A DNA stretch of 5,187 nt from Geopsychrobacter sp. (GTDB lineage Bacteria; Desulfobacterota; Desulfuromonadia; Desulfuromonadales; Geopsychrobacteraceae), in NCBI GenBank assembly GCA_021647445.1, contig JAKIUS010000156.1, positions 1-5,187 of the forward strand, written 5' to 3'. Position numbers and translations under genes: made by a program. Below are positions 5,016 through 5,187 of the stretch, one piece after another (the first letter of the stretch is position 1; every line of letters begins with the position of its first letter). The notes under the pieces were generated by a model. The model had not been told where the DNA came from. It saw only the letters and a program-made list of their open reading frames with translations, and ran no database searches.

Positions 5016-5187
5016 AGAACGGATCATAACGGAAGACAGACTACCAAACCATTCACAAATAGCTTTATTTCGGTCATGGGCTGGTGATGGATGACGGGCT
5101 GCAAACCACACTTCATATCTCTCCCCCGAAGCCAGTAGAGTAGAGAGCAAACCAGCCATACTCAACGGGTTTGCTCCCCCTCGTCAA
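5016..5187 (-). other. Probable non-coding region upstream of the methyltransferase gene
   Basis: The methyltransferase frame is open from 5183 and has a TTG at 5165 with GGGGGAG eight bases upstream and an ATG at 5159, so an extended N-terminus is formally possible. Third-position GC (about 19 of 50 by hand count) is well below that of the body of the gene, which argues that it is leader or promoter sequence. A TATGAT at 5028-5023 resembles a -10 box, but no matching -35 was seen and it lies too close to the start to serve it. Confidence 0.4.

Noticed and set aside
5160..5187. TTGACG at the right edge of the window as a -35 box
   Set aside because: The hexamers at 16-19 bases downstream match the -10 consensus at no more than three positions, and the surrounding sequence is cut by the window edge.

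Overview
The window looks like a chromosomal housekeeping region from a Gram-negative anaerobe, most plausibly a Desulfobacterota/Desulfuromonadales-type bacterium. This assignment is an inference. It rests on the order ffh-rpsP-khpA, on a DUF3343 (putative Se/S carrier-like) gene directly upstream of ffh, and on a small 'NLPLGY...RKFS..WF' membrane protein next to a DUF721 gene. No rRNA, tRNA, CRISPR array or intact mobile element is visible.

Region 1 (1-2314, minus strand) is the translation/secretion block. Read in the direction of transcription it holds a DUF3343 gene (TTG start), then a near-consensus sigma70 promoter (TTGACA-17-TTATAT), then ffh (signal recognition particle GTPase), rpsP (ribosomal protein S16) and khpA (KH-domain RNA-binding protein, cut by the window edge). 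The order ffh-rpsP-khpA normally continues into rimM-trmD-rplS, which would lie beyond base 1. A GC-rich hairpin sits between rpsP and khpA.

Region 2 (2315-2530) is a 216-base gap between divergent genes. It holds the ribosome binding site and a weak candidate promoter for the DUF3343 gene. I found no convincing plus-strand promoter there. Region 3 (2531-3279, plus strand) is a two-gene unit: a small multi-pass membrane protein (GTG start) whose stop overlaps the TTG start of a DUF721/DciA-like gene in the four bases TTGA.

Region 4 (3325-4156, minus strand) is a type VII toxin-antitoxin module. mntA (minimal nucleotidyltransferase antitoxin) overlaps hepT (HEPN toxin). HepT has an intact RX4HXY motif. 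MntA has an intact GSX10DXD motif, but a His stands where the third catalytic carboxylate of this fold is expected. Upstream of mntA, 4157-4268 holds a 55-base nested inverted repeat and a 10-base palindrome. Region 5 (4269-5015, minus strand) is a TrmN6/YfiC-like N6-adenine methyltransferase; 5016-5187 appears to be its non-coding upstream region.

Five of the nine genes appear to start with GTG or TTG. The systems seen are known families. The parts most worth a second look are the altered MntA active site, the nested repeat in front of it, and the DUF3343 gene placed ahead of the SRP operon.
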